Assembly (NCBI GenBank): GCA_009760855.2
Contig: WPIO01000183.1
Location: forward strand, 126,001-190,000
Length of the DNA stretch: 64,000 bases
Direction of reading: 5' to 3'
Origin: Cristatella mucedo
Lineage: Eukaryota; Bryozoa; Phylactolaemata; Cristatellidae
Shown: positions 11,971-22,748 of the stretch, piece by piece
Layout of the letters: each line of letters opens with the position of its first letter
How positions within the stretch are numbered: position 1 is the first letter of the stretch
Notes under the pieces: model-generated
Databases searched by the model: none
The model's input: the letters and a program-made list of their open reading frames with translations, nothing else
What the model was told of the DNA's origin: nothing
Position numbers and translations under genes: made by a program

Positions 11971-14904
11971 GCTTGTGGGTGAGGGCGGGTAGTTGTGGGC
12001 GGGTGGGTGCTGGCTGATGGATGAGGGGTAGTGGGTGTTGGCTGGTGAGTGTGGGCTGGTAAATGATGGCTGGGGTGGTTGTGGGCGGGAGGATGTGGGC
12101 TAGTGGTTGTGGGCTAGTGGTAGTGGGCTTTTTGGTGTTAGCAGGTAGGTGTGGGCTGATGGGTGTAGGCAAGAGGGTGTGGGCTGGTGGGTGTTTGCTG
12201 GTGGGTGTGGGCTGGTGAGTATTGGCTTGTGGTTTTGGGCTGGTGGTTGTCGGCAGGTCAGTGGAGGCTAGTGGGTGTGGGCTAATGGTAGTGTGCTTGT
12301 GGGTGTGGGCTAGTAGTAGTGGGCAAGTAGGTGTGGGCTCGTGGGTGTGGGCGGGAGAGGGTGGGCGGGTGTGTGCGGGCTGATGAGTGTGGGGTAGTGG
12401 GTGTTGGCTGTTGGGATTAGGGCTAGTGGTTGTTGGCTGGTAGGTGAGGGCTAGTGGTAGTCGGCCGTTGGGTGTGAGCTATTGGGTGTGGGCTGGTGAT
12501 AGTGGGCTGGTGGGTGGGGGCTAGTGGTAGTGGGCTATTGGGTGTGGGCTAGTGTGTGTGGGCGGGAGGGTGTGGGCAGGTGGGGCTGGGCTGATGGGTG
12601 TGGGGTAGTTTGTGTTGGCGGGTGGGTGTGGGCTGGTGGTTATGAGCTAGTGGGTGTGGGCTAGCGATTAGGGGTAGTAGGTGTGGGAAGGTGGGTGTTG
12701 GCTAATGGGTGTGGGCTGCTGAGTGTGTACTGGTGGATGTGAGCTAGTGGTAGTGGGCTTGTGGTTGTGGGCGGGTGAATCTAGGCTAATGGGTGTGGGC
12801 CAGTGGGTGTGGGCCAGTGGGTGTGGCCTAGTGGTATTTTGCTTGTGGGTGTGGGCAGGTGCATGTGGGCTAATGGGTGTAGGTTGGTGGGTGTGGGCTG
12901 GTGGGTATTGGCTCGTGGTTGTGGGCTGGTGGTTGTCGGAGGCTCAGTGTGGGCTAGTGGGTGTGGGCGTGTGATAGTGGGCTGGAGGGTGTGGGCTAGT
13001 AATAGTGGGCTTGTAGGTGTGGGCTCGTGGGTGTGGGCGAGAGAGTTTGGGGGTGTGTGTTGGCTGATGGGTGTGGGGTAGTGGGTGATGGCTGGTGAGT
13101 GTGGGCTGGTGGATGTGGGCTACTGGTAGTGGGCAACTAGGTGTGGGCTCGTGGGTGTGTGCGGGAGAGTGTGGGCGGGTGTGTGCGGGCTGATGGGTGT
13201 AAGGTAGTGGGTGTTGGCTGCTGGGATTTGGGCTAGTGGTTGTTGGCTGGTAGGTGTGGGCTAGTGGTAGTCGGCCGTGGGGTGTGAGCTATTGGGTGTG
13301 GGCTGGTGATAGAGGGCTGGTGGGTGGCGGCTAGTTGTAGTGGGCTATTGGGTGTGGGCTAGTGGGTGTGGGCGGGAGGGTGTGGGCAGGTGGGGCTGGG
13401 CTGATGGGTGTGGGGTAGTTTGTGTTGGCGGGTGGGTGTGGGCTGGTGGTTATGAGCTAGTGGGCAGGGGCTAGTAGGTGTGGGATGGTGGGTGTTGGCT
13501 AATGGGTGTGGGGCGCTGAGTGTGTACTGGTGGATATGAGCTAGTGGTAGTGGGCTTGTGGTTGTGGTCGGGTGAATGTGGGCTAATAAGTGTCGGCGGG
13601 TGGGTGTGGGCCAGTGGGTGTGGGCTAGTGGTAATGTGCTTGTGGGTGTGGGCAGGTGGATGTGGGCTGATGGGTGTAGGCTGGTGGGTTTGGGCTGGTG
13701 GATGTGGGCTGGTGGGTGTGGGCTGGTGGGTGTAGGCTAGTGGGTGTGGGCTGGTGGGTATTGGCTCGTGGTTGTGGGCTGGTGGTTGTCGCGGGTCGGT
13801 GTGGGCTAGTGGGTGTGGGCGTGTAATAGTGGGCTGGTGGGTGTGGGCTAGTGGTAGTGGGTTAGTAGGTGTGGGCTAATGGGTGTGGGCGGGAGCGTGT
13901 GGGCAGGTGTGTTCGGGCTGATGGGTGTGGGGTAGTGGGTTTTGGCTGGTGAGTGTAGGCCGGTGAATGTAAGCTGATGGTTGTGGGCGGTTGGGTGTGG
14001 GCTAATGGGTGTGGGCTAGTTGTAGTGGGCTTGCGGGTTTGGCCGGGTAAGTGTGAGCTGATGGGTATGGGTTGGTGGGTGTGGGCTGGTTGGATTTGGG
14101 CTAGAGGTTGTTGGCTGGTGGGTTTTTGCTAGTGGTAGTCAGCGGTTGGGTGTGGGCTATTGGGTGTGGGCTGGTGTTAGTGGCCTGGTGGGTGTGAGCT
14201 AGTGGTAGTGGGCTATTGGGTGTGGGTCAGTGGGTGTGGGCGGTAGGGGAATGGTTAGGAGGGGCCAGGCTGATGGGTGTGGGGTAGTTTGTGTTTGCGG
14301 GTGGGTGTGGGCTGGTGGTAATGGGCTAGTGGGTCTGGGCTAATGGGTAGGGTCTAGAAGGATTGGAATGAAAGGGTGTTGGCTAATGGGTGTGGGCTTC
14401 TGAATGTGAACTGGTGGATGTGAGCTAGTGGTAGTGGGCTTGAAGGTGTGGGCGAGTGAATGAGGGCCGGTGGGTGTATGCTGGTGCGTGTGGGCTTGTG
14501 GGTGTGGCTTGTGGGTGTGGGCAGGTGGGTGCAGGCTGGTGGACGTCGGTGGGTAGGTGGGGGCTAGTGGGTGTGGGCTGGTGATAGTGGGCTAGTGGGT
14601 GTGGGCTATCGGGTGTGGGCGGGAGGGTGTAGGCAGGCGGGTGCGGGCAGGTGGGTGTGGGCAGGAGTGTTTGGGCGTTGGGTGTGGGCTGTGGTAGACG
14701 GCTAGTTGGTTAGGGCTGCTGGGCTTGGGCTGGTTGGTGTGGGCTTGTGGGTGTGGGCTACTGGGTGTGGGCTGGTGGGTGCGGGCTTTTGGGAAGGGGC
14801 TAGTTGGTAAAGGCTAGTTGGTGTAAGCTAGTCGGTGTGGGCGGGTGGGTGTGGGAAGAAGGGTGTGGGCGGGTATTTGTGCACTGGAGGGTGTAGGCGG
14901 AAGG
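11971..14904. repeat. G-rich 15-bp minisatellite (GGGCTGGTGGGTGTG), macrosatellite copy 1
   Basis: A tandem array of about 195 units with consensus GGGCTGGTGGGTGTG. Common variants are GGGCTAGTGGGTGTG and GGGCTAGTGGTAGTG. The plus strand is almost free of A and has about one C per unit, giving very strong strand asymmetry. Longer-range repetition is visible, for example the segment near 12.6 kb is echoed near 13.4 kb. Open frames such as 12723-12974 encode only G/V/W-rich repeats and are not genes. Runs of GGG every few bases fit the general pattern for G-quadruplex formation. Confidence 0.93.
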
Positions 14905-15105
14905 CTGCATGTGTGAGTTTGTGCAAGTGTGTCTGTGTGTCCGTCTGGCTGTCTGGTTGTATGTGTGTCGGTGTGTGTTTCTGTGTGTGTCCGTTTGTGT
15001 GAGTAGGTGAGTATGTCTGTGTTTATATGTCTCGGTGTATGTCTGTGTTTGTGTCTGTGAGTGTGTCTAAGTTAGTGTCAGTGTGACTATATGTCTGATT
15101 GCTCA
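14905..15105. repeat. GT-rich low-complexity tract, copy 1
   Basis: Imperfect TGTGTCTGTG-type sequence follows the minisatellite and fades into ordinary sequence at about GCACACCCACACAGAGAC. Counterparts are at 24745-24950 and 29294-29495. Confidence 0.85.
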
Positions 15106-16038
15106 AAGAGTATGCACACCCACACAGAGACCGTAGGTCAAAACACTCTACATCAAACTTGAATTATACTAAACTACTGACAAAATAAATCAATTGGACG
15201 ATTCACAGAAACATGTCGTCATATGGTTGAACCATTGCAATGGAATACACAGCTTCAAAGTGAAAATGCTTGCCGTAGCACAGAAGCTGATGGCAAAACA
15301 AAGCACCGATTTCCGACCCCCCCCCCCCCCGCCCCGCCATAGGGAGACCCATAGAAAGTGCTGTCATTTTGTGGTCGTTAGCACAGCAAACTGGCGTTCG
15401 CAGCCCACTGCAAGCCGCATGCCTAAGCAGTGACAGCTTCAGCATCGAGACACGTTCTTCGAGCCTTTCCACGGTGGTGGTATGCAAGCAAAGACATGGT
15501 CTGGCCCACTAAATTCCCACTGAGTGCCCATTGAGCTAAGCTCAAGGCGACCGTAAGTCAAATCCATAACGAGCTCGATCTGTGAGGTCAACCTTGCGAG
15601 GACTGACAAGTTACATTTGTAGGGCGCAGTTTTAATTCAACCTAAGATTGAAAGGCAGTGGCTTCGCGAGATGCTGATGCCCCGTGGCCTTTCAGCTTCT
15701 GGCAATCAGACGCTCGGTGAAGTGTGGGCCATCATTAAGGAATTAACTAATACGTTACTCTACACAGTATTGAGCAGAAATACGGGATGTGTTGGTAAGG
15801 GGCAAGTAGCAAAAGCATTGGAACAACAGAATGCCTATGGCTTAGCTTCCGGGGCCGGCTGGTAGCATCCATCATTACAGGTCAACCACGCCACGAGAAC
15901 GAGAAGCAAATTTCACACACTAGCAGCAAGATATAACGTCAACGAAAGGAATTGAGCTTGGAGAGTTAGCCGCAGCTTCAAACAAAATAGCCGTAATGGA
16001 AGGCTCTGACTGGACAAATAGCACTTCAGTCGCCGAAT
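15106..16038. repeat. Macrosatellite spacer 1, copy 1
   Basis: About 930 bp conserved in copies 2 (24951-25849) and 3 (29496-30429) and in part of copy 4 (31585-32239). It contains a C-homopolymer near 15319 and a perfect palindrome CCATTGCAATGG at 15232-15243. A minus-strand frame at 15203-15487 (94 codons) has a counterpart in copy 3 at 29585-29872. I do not recognise a protein, and recent duplication alone can explain the conservation. I see no defined gene. Confidence 0.75.
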
Positions 16039-16615
16039 TTGCAGTTGGGGGCAGCAAGACAAAGTGGGTTAGGGAATCACCTGTTCGGGCTAGCAATAAA
16101 AGTAAGATACGTATTGCAGCAACAAAACATGTTTGTCCTCGTGCACAACGGCTTGGCTCCTTCGTATCTAGCTGAACTGTTGCATCAGTTTCAGCCTGTT
16201 CGCACCATCAGGTCCTGTGTGGATAATAAATCATCCGTCCCATTCGTCAGCTTAAAGACGGTTGGCGACAGGATCTTTAGCTCTGCAGGTCCTAGACTGT
16301 GGAAATCGCTACCACAATTCTTATGCAACGACAACAACTCTCTAACTGCCGACTATGGCACATCTTTTTCAGCGGTTTACAACGGCTACTTCAATAATAC
16401 TCACTACCTCAAGTGCTCTCCTGACTCTGCTATGCTTCCCACTTTCTCTTTGTCTCCTCAGATGGAGTATGTTGGCTACCGAATGCGTACCGAAAGCCGC
16501 TTGGGCTGTAAGTTCGCTATACAAAACTTTCCTGCGTTACAGCCACATGGTCTTTATGACTTTGTGGAGTTACTGACGGAGATACGTTACATTACTAATA
16601 AAAAGGTGTAGGTGC
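16039..16615 (+). pseudogene. LINE-B 3' fragment (CR1/L2-type C-terminus), copy 1
   Basis: A 190-codon open frame whose middle matches the C-terminal tail typical of CR1/L2-type LINE proteins: LAPSYLAELLHQFQPVR, then VPFVSLKTVGDRIFSS and AGPRLWKSLPQF. The upstream endonuclease and catalytic reverse transcriptase are absent, so this is a 5'-truncated dead copy. After the recognisable part come GTSFSAVYNGYF and a 3' segment ending in GTTACTGACGGAGATAC and ACTAATAAAAA. That same 3' segment occurs alone as a 255-bp insertion inside LINE1 at 44255-44509, which supports it being the true 3' end of this family. Counterparts are in copies 2, 3 and 4 of the macrosatellite. The fragment is part of the duplicated unit rather than four separate insertions. 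Confidence 0.8.
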
Positions 16616-17640
16616 CTCAGACATGGTAGCAAGTTTAAAGCTACGAAGAGTGGTTCTGTTATCAGCAGAGGCTGTTTACATTATGGCTATACAAAAGATG
16701 TATATATTCTACGGCAAGTCAGTCGAAGGAGAAAAGACGCGAGATTCTGAACTAAACGTGGGGACATGCTCAACTGACTCTAAAATTAAACAGTAGGGAA
16801 TACTGCGAAATAATAGAATGTACAGCTGCGGGGTAACTAGAAAAACATTAGCAAGTCATGGCCAGGATGACTGAAGCCTCCACGCCGCTTGCTATGCTGC
16901 GGCTTCACTTATGCGAAAACAACTCGCTTAGGAAAGGAGGCCTAGTGAAAGCAAGCGACTGTAACTCCTCACTATCTGGCAGTGAAACTTAGGAAGTGGT
17001 CGTAACGGGCACGTAGTGAAAGCATGGCAAAAAAGAACGCCGAAATATCAGCGGCCGGGGCATGGTGGTACCGACCGGCCTAGCCGGAAAATACCGCTAT
17101 GTACGACTCGTACCGACAAGATTGACGAGAGCTGGAAGTACTTAAAAGAATCATCACGGCAACGAGAAGCACGTTGGGCTCCCTGCTCGTGGTAACGGTT
17201 AATTCGGAAGACTGTTGTGCTTGAGGCGAAAACCGTAGTTACACTCAAGGGTAGCTTTATTAAAATAATTAGCATACAATATTTATGATTATTATTTACT
17301 TACCTCAAAATTAATAAAGCTGCAAAGTATATTTCACTTTCAGCGGCTGTACTCTGTCTCGTGGCACGCGACCATGAAACACTCAGAAACTCGACGCAGG
17401 GTTTGCCGAAAACGCTATGAAGGAATAGGTTTAATGGTAACTTGAATGATAACATAAGATAGTTATCATTATTCCTTTTTAAAAGTTTGTAATATAATAT
17501 TTAAGGTAGGTTTATTACGCACGCTGCGGGTACCCACTGCTTAACGGTACACTACCACCCTTGACTCTTGAGTTAGAAGCATAATGTGCCCTTTGTGGTT
17601 AACACATGGATGGTTTAGGTTAGCTTTCTATTTCAAATTT
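16616..17640. repeat. Macrosatellite spacer 2, copy 1
   Basis: About 1 kb shared with 26841-27865, 30986-31582 (truncated) and 32846-33860. It carries a 5-bp-stem dyad, GCCGC/GCGGC, around TTGCTATGCT near 16891, plus recognisable blocks such as TACCGACCGGCCTAGCC and GGTACCCACTGC. I find no open frame with recognisable content and no RNA gene that I can support. Confidence 0.75.
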
Positions 17641-18720
17641 GTAGGATCTCCTAGCGGGATAACGAATCATTTAATAATAATAATAATTACCCTAAAGGAT
17701 ATATATTTCCGGATTAAAATACGCGTAAATAGATTTAGCTGGTGAGATAACTTACTCGTAAGACCGGCAGTTCAAAGGATCTATTGGCAAGATAATGAAT
17801 TATTTTCAGAGGCTTAATATACCACTAACGGATATATATTTCAGAAAAAAAAGACGCGCGAACAGTTTTAGCTATTGAGGTAACTTTTTCCGAATGTTTG
17901 TGGCTGGAATTAACTACTAGTTAGATAAATAATTATTGAAGGAATATTTTTACCACAAAAGGAGATATTTTTCCGGAATACAGGACGCGTAAATAATTTC
18001 TGCAGGGGACATAACCTAATTGGACAGCCTGCGGTTGCAAAGTTCTACCAGAAACCTAATTGATTATTTAATGAGAGTGTTTATACCACTAAAGGATATA
18101 TATTTCCTGAAGAAAACGCGTAAATGATTTAAAGCAGCTACATAACTCACTTTTAATACCGGCGGCTTGAAGGATCGACGAGCGTGATGACAAATTAATG
18201 ATAAGGACTGATTAAAACAATGAAGGATATATTTTTCCAGAAGCAATATCATGTAAGTGAGTTTAGCAGGCAGATGACTTACTCGTAATGTCGATAGTTT
18301 GAAGAATCTAGGAGCATTATGATGAGTCAAATGTCTAAACTAATTATAACACTAGAGGATATAATATTCCAGAACACCTAGAGTATAAATGGACGACAAC
18401 TTACTCGTAATTCCGGCGGTTTGAAGTACGTACAGGCGAATAATGAATTATTTATTGAGTCAAATTATAACACTAAAGGATGTATAAATTTTCGTAAGAA
18501 ACAATGTGTAGGTGATTTTAGCAGGAAAGTAACGTATGCGTAATGCCGGCGATTTATAGTATCCACCGGCGGGAAAACGAAATATTTATTGAGACTAATA
18601 ATAGCAGTAACGGATATATATTACAAGGAGCAAAAATGTGGCAATGGTTTTAGCAAGGAAGATATGTTAGTCGTAATGCCAATGGTTTCAAAGATTGTCT
18701 AACGGAGTCATGTTGGTCTG
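17641..18720. repeat. SatA, right end of copy 1 and left end of copy 2
   Basis: About eight 132-bp SatA units with cores such as AAGGATATATATTTCC and ACTCGTAATGCCGGCGG. The stretch near 18236-18260 is the unoccupied counterpart of the SINE insertion site at 11191-11379. Confidence 0.88.
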
Positions 18721-18857
18721 CATAACTTTGATTTTGTGCACATTTATTCAGCACAATACATAGCGGCCAAGCCGAAACAGAGCTTTAGGCTTTCTGATTT
18801 ATAAAACAGTTTGCACACCGGCATGGTAAATATATCAAATAATTTCTCACACCTTTA
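18721..18857. repeat. Junction segment, copy 2
   Basis: Same non-tandem junction as at 11831-11970 (TTGGTCTGCATAACTTTG and GGCATGGTAAATATATC), between SatA and the G-rich minisatellite. Confidence 0.78.
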
Positions 18858-19611
18858 TGGGTTTGGGCTTGTGGGTGAGGGCATGTAGTTGTGGGCGGGT
18901 GGGTGCTGGCTGATGAATGTGGAGTAGTGGGTGTTGGCTGGTAAGTGTGGGCTGGTGAATGATGGCAGGGGGCGGGGGTAGTTGTGGGCGGGAGGGTGTG
19001 GGATAGTGGTTGTGAGCTAGTGATATTGGGCTTGTGGGTTTGACCGGGTGGGTGTGGGCTGATGGGTGTGGGCTGGTAGTTGTCGGCGGTTGGGTGTGGC
19101 CTAGTAGGTGTGGGCGGGAGGGTGTGGGCTGGTGGGTGCGGGCTGATGGGTGTGGGTTAGTCGGTTATGGCTGGTTTGTGTGGGCTGATGAATGAAGGCT
19201 GGTGGTTGTTGGCGAGTGGGTGTGGGCTAGCAGGTGTGGGCTGGTGAAATTGAACTGGTGGGTGTGGGCTAGAGGTAGTGGGTTAGTGGGTGTGGGCTGA
19301 TGGGCGTGGGCTGTTGGGCGTGGGCTGGTGGCTTTGGGCTGGTGGGTATGGGCTAGTGGGTGTGGGCTGGTGGTTGTTGGCGGGTGGTTGTGGGCTAGTG
19401 GGTGTGGACTATTGGGAGTTGTTGAGTGGGTCTGGGCTAGTGGGTGTGGGCGGGAGGGTGTGGGCGGGTGGGTGCGGGCTGATGGGTGTGGGGTAGTGGG
19501 TGTTGGCTGGTGAGTTAGGAATTGTGAATGTAGGCTGGTGGTTGTTGGTGGATGGGAGTGGGCTAGTTGGTGTGGGCTGGTGAGTGTGGGGTGGTGGGTG
19601 TGGGGTAGAGG
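18858..19611. repeat. G-rich 15-bp minisatellite, copy 2, left of the LTR element
   Basis: About 50 units of the GGGCTGGTGGGTGTG family. It is cut at TGGGGTAGAGG by the LTR retrotransposon and resumes at 24089 with GAGGTAGTGGGCC. Joining the two sides at the 4-bp duplication gives ordinary minisatellite sequence, as at 19270 where the uninterrupted GCTAGAGGTAGTGGG is seen. Confidence 0.92.
19608..19611. repeat. Target-site duplication GAGG (left)
   Basis: GAGG precedes the TG of the 5' LTR and is repeated immediately after the CA of the 3' LTR at 24089-24092. A 4-bp duplication is in the range usual for Gypsy-type integrases. Confidence 0.85.
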
Positions 19612-19840
19612 TGCAACGGAGCAGCTCTCAGGCTAGCCCCGATATTTACCCTTGCCTTAGTGGGTCTGACTAGTGCACCTAGAGCAACAGTAGCAGGCGG
19701 ACTAGCCTAGGATTGGCCATGGACTGGCCAAGGGCTGGCCAATGGCTAGCCAAGGACTAGCCAAGAAGAATTAGGCCAAGGATGGACACCGAGAGCTAGG
19801 GTCCGACAGAAACAATAACAGCTATGCCTAAGGTTGAGAG

Positions 19841-19846
<6 letters not shown>

Positions 19847-19914
<68 letters not shown>
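19847..19914. repeat. (GA)n microsatellite upstream of the LTR TATA box
   Basis: About 34 uninterrupted GA dinucleotides end ten bases before TATAAAT. The equivalent tract in the 3' LTR is at 23597-23667. The minus-strand poly(Leu-Ser) frame over it is an artefact. Confidence 0.95.
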
Positions 19915-19921
<7 letters not shown>

Positions 19922-19923
19922 AG

Positions 19924-19930
19924 TATAAAT
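19924..19930 (+). promoter_or_regulatory. Candidate LTR promoter TATA box
   Basis: TATAAAT lies just downstream of the (GA)n tract, and the same order is kept in the 3' LTR (23672-23678). A GA-rich element beside a TATA box is a known core-promoter arrangement in animals. Use as a promoter is inferred from position. Confidence 0.6.
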
Positions 19931-20218
19931 GACAGGACTGACAGAGCTCAGGGCTGCAGCTTCGGTAGTCAATGCGAGACTACGCTTGGAGAGCACGAGA
20001 GACGAACCTAGGGCGACGGACAGCTAAGCGCAACTTAGACTGAGCAGGGTTGTTCTGCCGGCTACTCTGTTAGCCGCTCGTATCTTGGGGTGCTGTATCG
20101 ACGCGTGCATAGGGTAGTTATACTCGGACTTTGGGAGTTCGCGCAGTTAACTCCGTCGGACCGATATGGGCCGCGTAAAGCGCTTGCGCCTGTGTGTAAC
20201 CGCTATGAACGGGCCCAC

Positions 20219-20224
20219 AATAAA
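20219..20224 (+). terminator. Candidate polyadenylation signal in 5' LTR
   Basis: AATAAA in CCCACAATAAACT about 290 bp after the TATA box; conserved at 23971-23976 in the 3' LTR, where it would end the element's transcript. Confidence 0.55.
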
Positions 20225-20340
20225 CTGTTGCTTTCGGCACCTTTTTGTAACCGCCTGTTTTTTATCCGAATCGCAGCACTGCATCACACAGCCTACAGGT
20301 AGAGAGCCGGGGGGGACGAGCATGTCTGTGTGGTTACATT

Positions 20341-20358
20341 TGGTGACCCTGCTTTTGA
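20341..20358 (+). other. Candidate primer binding site
   Basis: TGGTGACCCTGCTTTTGA begins two bases after the 5' LTR. A TGG start, complementary to a tRNA CCA end, is usual for LTR elements; I cannot assign the tRNA. Confidence 0.6.
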
Positions 20359-20395
20359 TTCGAAACAATTGCAACATTCTTGATTATACGTGGAG

Positions 20396-21712
20396 ATGGC
20401 TTCGTTTAACGGTTCGGAGCTATTGAATACCTCCGGCCCAGCGTTCGACACCCTGCAGTCGAGCCTAAATGATCCAGCTATTTTTGCTCCGAGTAGCCGT
20501 GATCTAATGGAGCGTTATCGTGCGCTCGAGGAAGAGAATGCCCAGCTACATGTGGAGGTCGCTGCTGCTTGGGTCGGCCTCCCCAGCACAAGCACACCAG
20601 CCGGGTCGGCAGCCTTACCGCCGAGGTGCACCCTGGAAGCGGCGCCACGCGTCTCACCCACGATACTTCTTTCGCCATCGCAGTACGCGGTCGGTCTCTT
20701 ACAGCCCCCGGAGCGGCATGCTTCGCCCACTGCCTTGCGACGCGCCGAAGGTACGCCCTGTACGTTACGACGTGCCCGGCAGGAGTCGCTCGGCCGCACG
20801 TTGCTCATGTTTCGCACGCTGCGACCGCTATCTTTCCTTCACTCCGAGCGGAGCCTTTTTCAGCTAACCCTGCTTCTGGTGGCACAGCAAGCTATCCGCG
20901 GCCGGACCATGCGGAAAAGCCACAGGCGCACTCGGACGCTGCCCTTATTTTCGCGCCGGCGGCTAATGCTCACCGAGACTACGCCCAAACTGTCGCTAAC
21001 CGGCGCGCTGAGCAAACTCCTGGCACGGCTGAGCCGGCATTTCCGAGCCGGATCTTCGTTGTGACTGCACCCGTAGCGGCGTTTGACGGGAGCGTAGAGG
21101 CCTCAGCTCTGAAACTGGCACCTTTCCGGGGGGGACCTGACGGACTCCTTCCCACGGTGGATCAGCGATTACGAGGTGCTTTCCTGGTCCTGCAGATGGT
21201 CTCCGGACCTTCGGCTGTCTCGCTTGGAGGCATATTTTGGCGGCCGAGCGCTTGACGTATATCGCTTGGTCTATGAACGGCTCTGAGCTGAGCCAGGCCA
21301 ACGATGTACATTCGAGGAAATGAAAGTTGAACTGGTGCGAACGTTCACCTCTGGCGGGCGTCGCGATTCTGCTCCAGGGGCCCTACACGGTTGTCGTCAG
21401 GGTGCTGCACAAAGTGTTTACGACTTATATAGGCACCTTGTAGATACTGCCACCTTCGCATACCCTACTACCCAGCAGGCGGACCGTGACGCTATGGTCC
21501 TCTCCCTGTTCGTTGGCGGCCTTCATCCCGTGATTAGCAGCTCGGTCTTTGCCAAGGATTGTGCCTGCCTAAACGAGGCCCTAGCTTTCGCTGAAAGATG
21601 CGAAGCCAACCCTCGCTTCTTTAGTCGCGGGCTGCTTCCTCCGCGCACGCCGGTGACAAAGGCCGCCCATACCCATCCGGAAGGGATAGGGCCCCTGTTT
21701 CTCGAGATTTAG
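20396..21712 (+). pseudogene. Gag-like gene of the LTR element, frame-broken
   Basis: The first frame begins MASFNGSELL and has a short predicted helix, DLMERYRALEEENAQLH. After about 20550 the sense reading becomes uncertain. A capsid-like part reappears near 21120-21290 in another frame (for example FPRWISDYEV and LEAYFGGRALDVYRLV), then stops at 21283-21285. It resumes in the 21320-21712 frame with VYDLYRHLVDTATFAYP and VLSLFVGGLHPVI. The order and spacing fit the Ty3/Gypsy Gag capsid (retrotransposon gag family). I see no CCHC zinc knuckle. At least two frameshifts and a stop separate these parts, so it is not translatable as one protein. Confidence 0.72.
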
Positions 21713-21720
21713 AGAGTAAG

Positions 21721-22748
21721 GTGGATGCATTGGCCGGGCAGATGACCCAAGTATATGACCTGCTTGCTAAGGGACAGAGGGGAACCTTCGAATCCACCGC
21801 AAAGCAGTCGTATCAGCCACGATGCAAGCCGCCTGTACAGGACAGTTGGCGGCCCGACTACCGGGTGCAGGCTGCCATGGGCCACAGTGATACATGGGTG
21901 GACGCAGGACGTGTCAGACCGTCCCAGTATGGGTTAGCTTATCGAAGCCACGGAGAGTACGGACCAACACACCCCAGTCGCGAAGGTTCACGGCCAGACA
22001 CGAGGGGCCGGCGACGTTCCGGACCAGTGTCACCGAGTTCTCTTGGTCCGAGGGGGTACGTGGGCCGTGCTTCGGCTGGGTGGGCACCTTCGCTCTCGAC
22101 AGGCGCCCGCACCTATCACAGGGCTTACCAGGCCTCTGAGAGTGGTTTCGGTCTTCATGGCTATGGCTTCCTTGAGGCTCGATCGGCCCTGCCGCAACAG
22201 GTGCCGCTACCACCGGCGCCGATGACGCAGGAAGTGTTGGGCACCAGTGTCCACGCGCCACATACTCTTGCACCGGTAACGGTGAATGGTGTGCTGGCTA
22301 CGGGACTTTGGGACACAGGTGCCAGTATCTCCGTGATGGCAGCCTCTTTGCCAGCCAGCTGTGCCTTCCCTTGTCGATAGAGTCAGTTCGGGCATCCAGT
22401 ATCACTGGTTCTTCCCCGCCTATAATAGGGGCCGTGACAGCGAGCGTGCAAGTGGGAGGCATCACCCGCGAGCACCAGTTCTATGTCACCACCGAGTCTC
22501 TGCAGCCGCTGCTGCTGGGAACTGACTTTCTTGTACCCCTGCCGCCGGTCACCTACGACTATGGGCGTGGAACAGTGCAGGTGGGTGACCACCAGCTACC
22601 ACTGGTTGGTCACGCTGAGGCTTTAGCTCCGCCACAGCAGATTTGCCGGGCAACGGTCAGACAGAGCAAGTCACCGAAGCTGGTGGATGCGAAGCTAGGC
22701 ATAGTAGGCAAAACTAATGCCAGTGTTTCAGTTGAAAGGCGACGTTAA
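21721..22748 (+). pseudogene. Retropepsin-like aspartic protease of the LTR element, frame-broken
   Basis: The frame from 21721 runs through a low-complexity linker to ATGLWDTGASISVMAASL; the catalytic DTGA is encoded at 22312-22323. The frame ends at 22378-22380. The next protease half lies in a different frame (the 22308-22748 frame) and includes VQVGGITREHQFYV and LLGTDFLVPL (LLGTDFL at 22512-22532), the usual second signature of retroviral-type proteases. One frameshift between 22330 and 22400 splits the domain. No reverse transcriptase follows. Confidence 0.78.

Larger units (their letters stand above)
19612..20338 (+). repeat. 5' LTR
   Basis: Starts TGCAACGGAGCAGCTCTCAG and ends TGTGGTTACA. 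In order it holds an 11-bp tandem repeat (TGGCCAAGGAC type, about five units, 19712-19768), a (GA)n tract, a TATA box and an AATAAA signal. It aligns along its length with 23289-24088. The 73-bp length difference is mostly explained by fewer 11-bp units here. Confidence 0.9.

Noticed and set aside
11971-14904. Telomere-like G-rich repeat
   Set aside because: The unit is 15 bp and variable, interior to other sequence, and does not contain a TTAGGG-type telomere motif.
15203-15487. A 94-codon minus frame (MHTTTVERLEERV...) also seen at 29585-29872
   Set aside because: The two copies lie in recently duplicated spacers, so conservation is expected. The frame crosses a C homopolymer, many differences change residues, and I recognise no family.
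19796-19996. Minus-strand poly(Leu-Ser) frames over the (GA)n tracts, also at 23511-23744
   Set aside because: Pure microsatellite translation within LTRs.
20569-21255. 228-codon alternate frame in the LTR element's Gag region
   Set aside because: It overlaps two other long frames in GC-rich sequence. Only the capsid-like segments in the other frames resemble Gag, so most of this frame is probably not sense.
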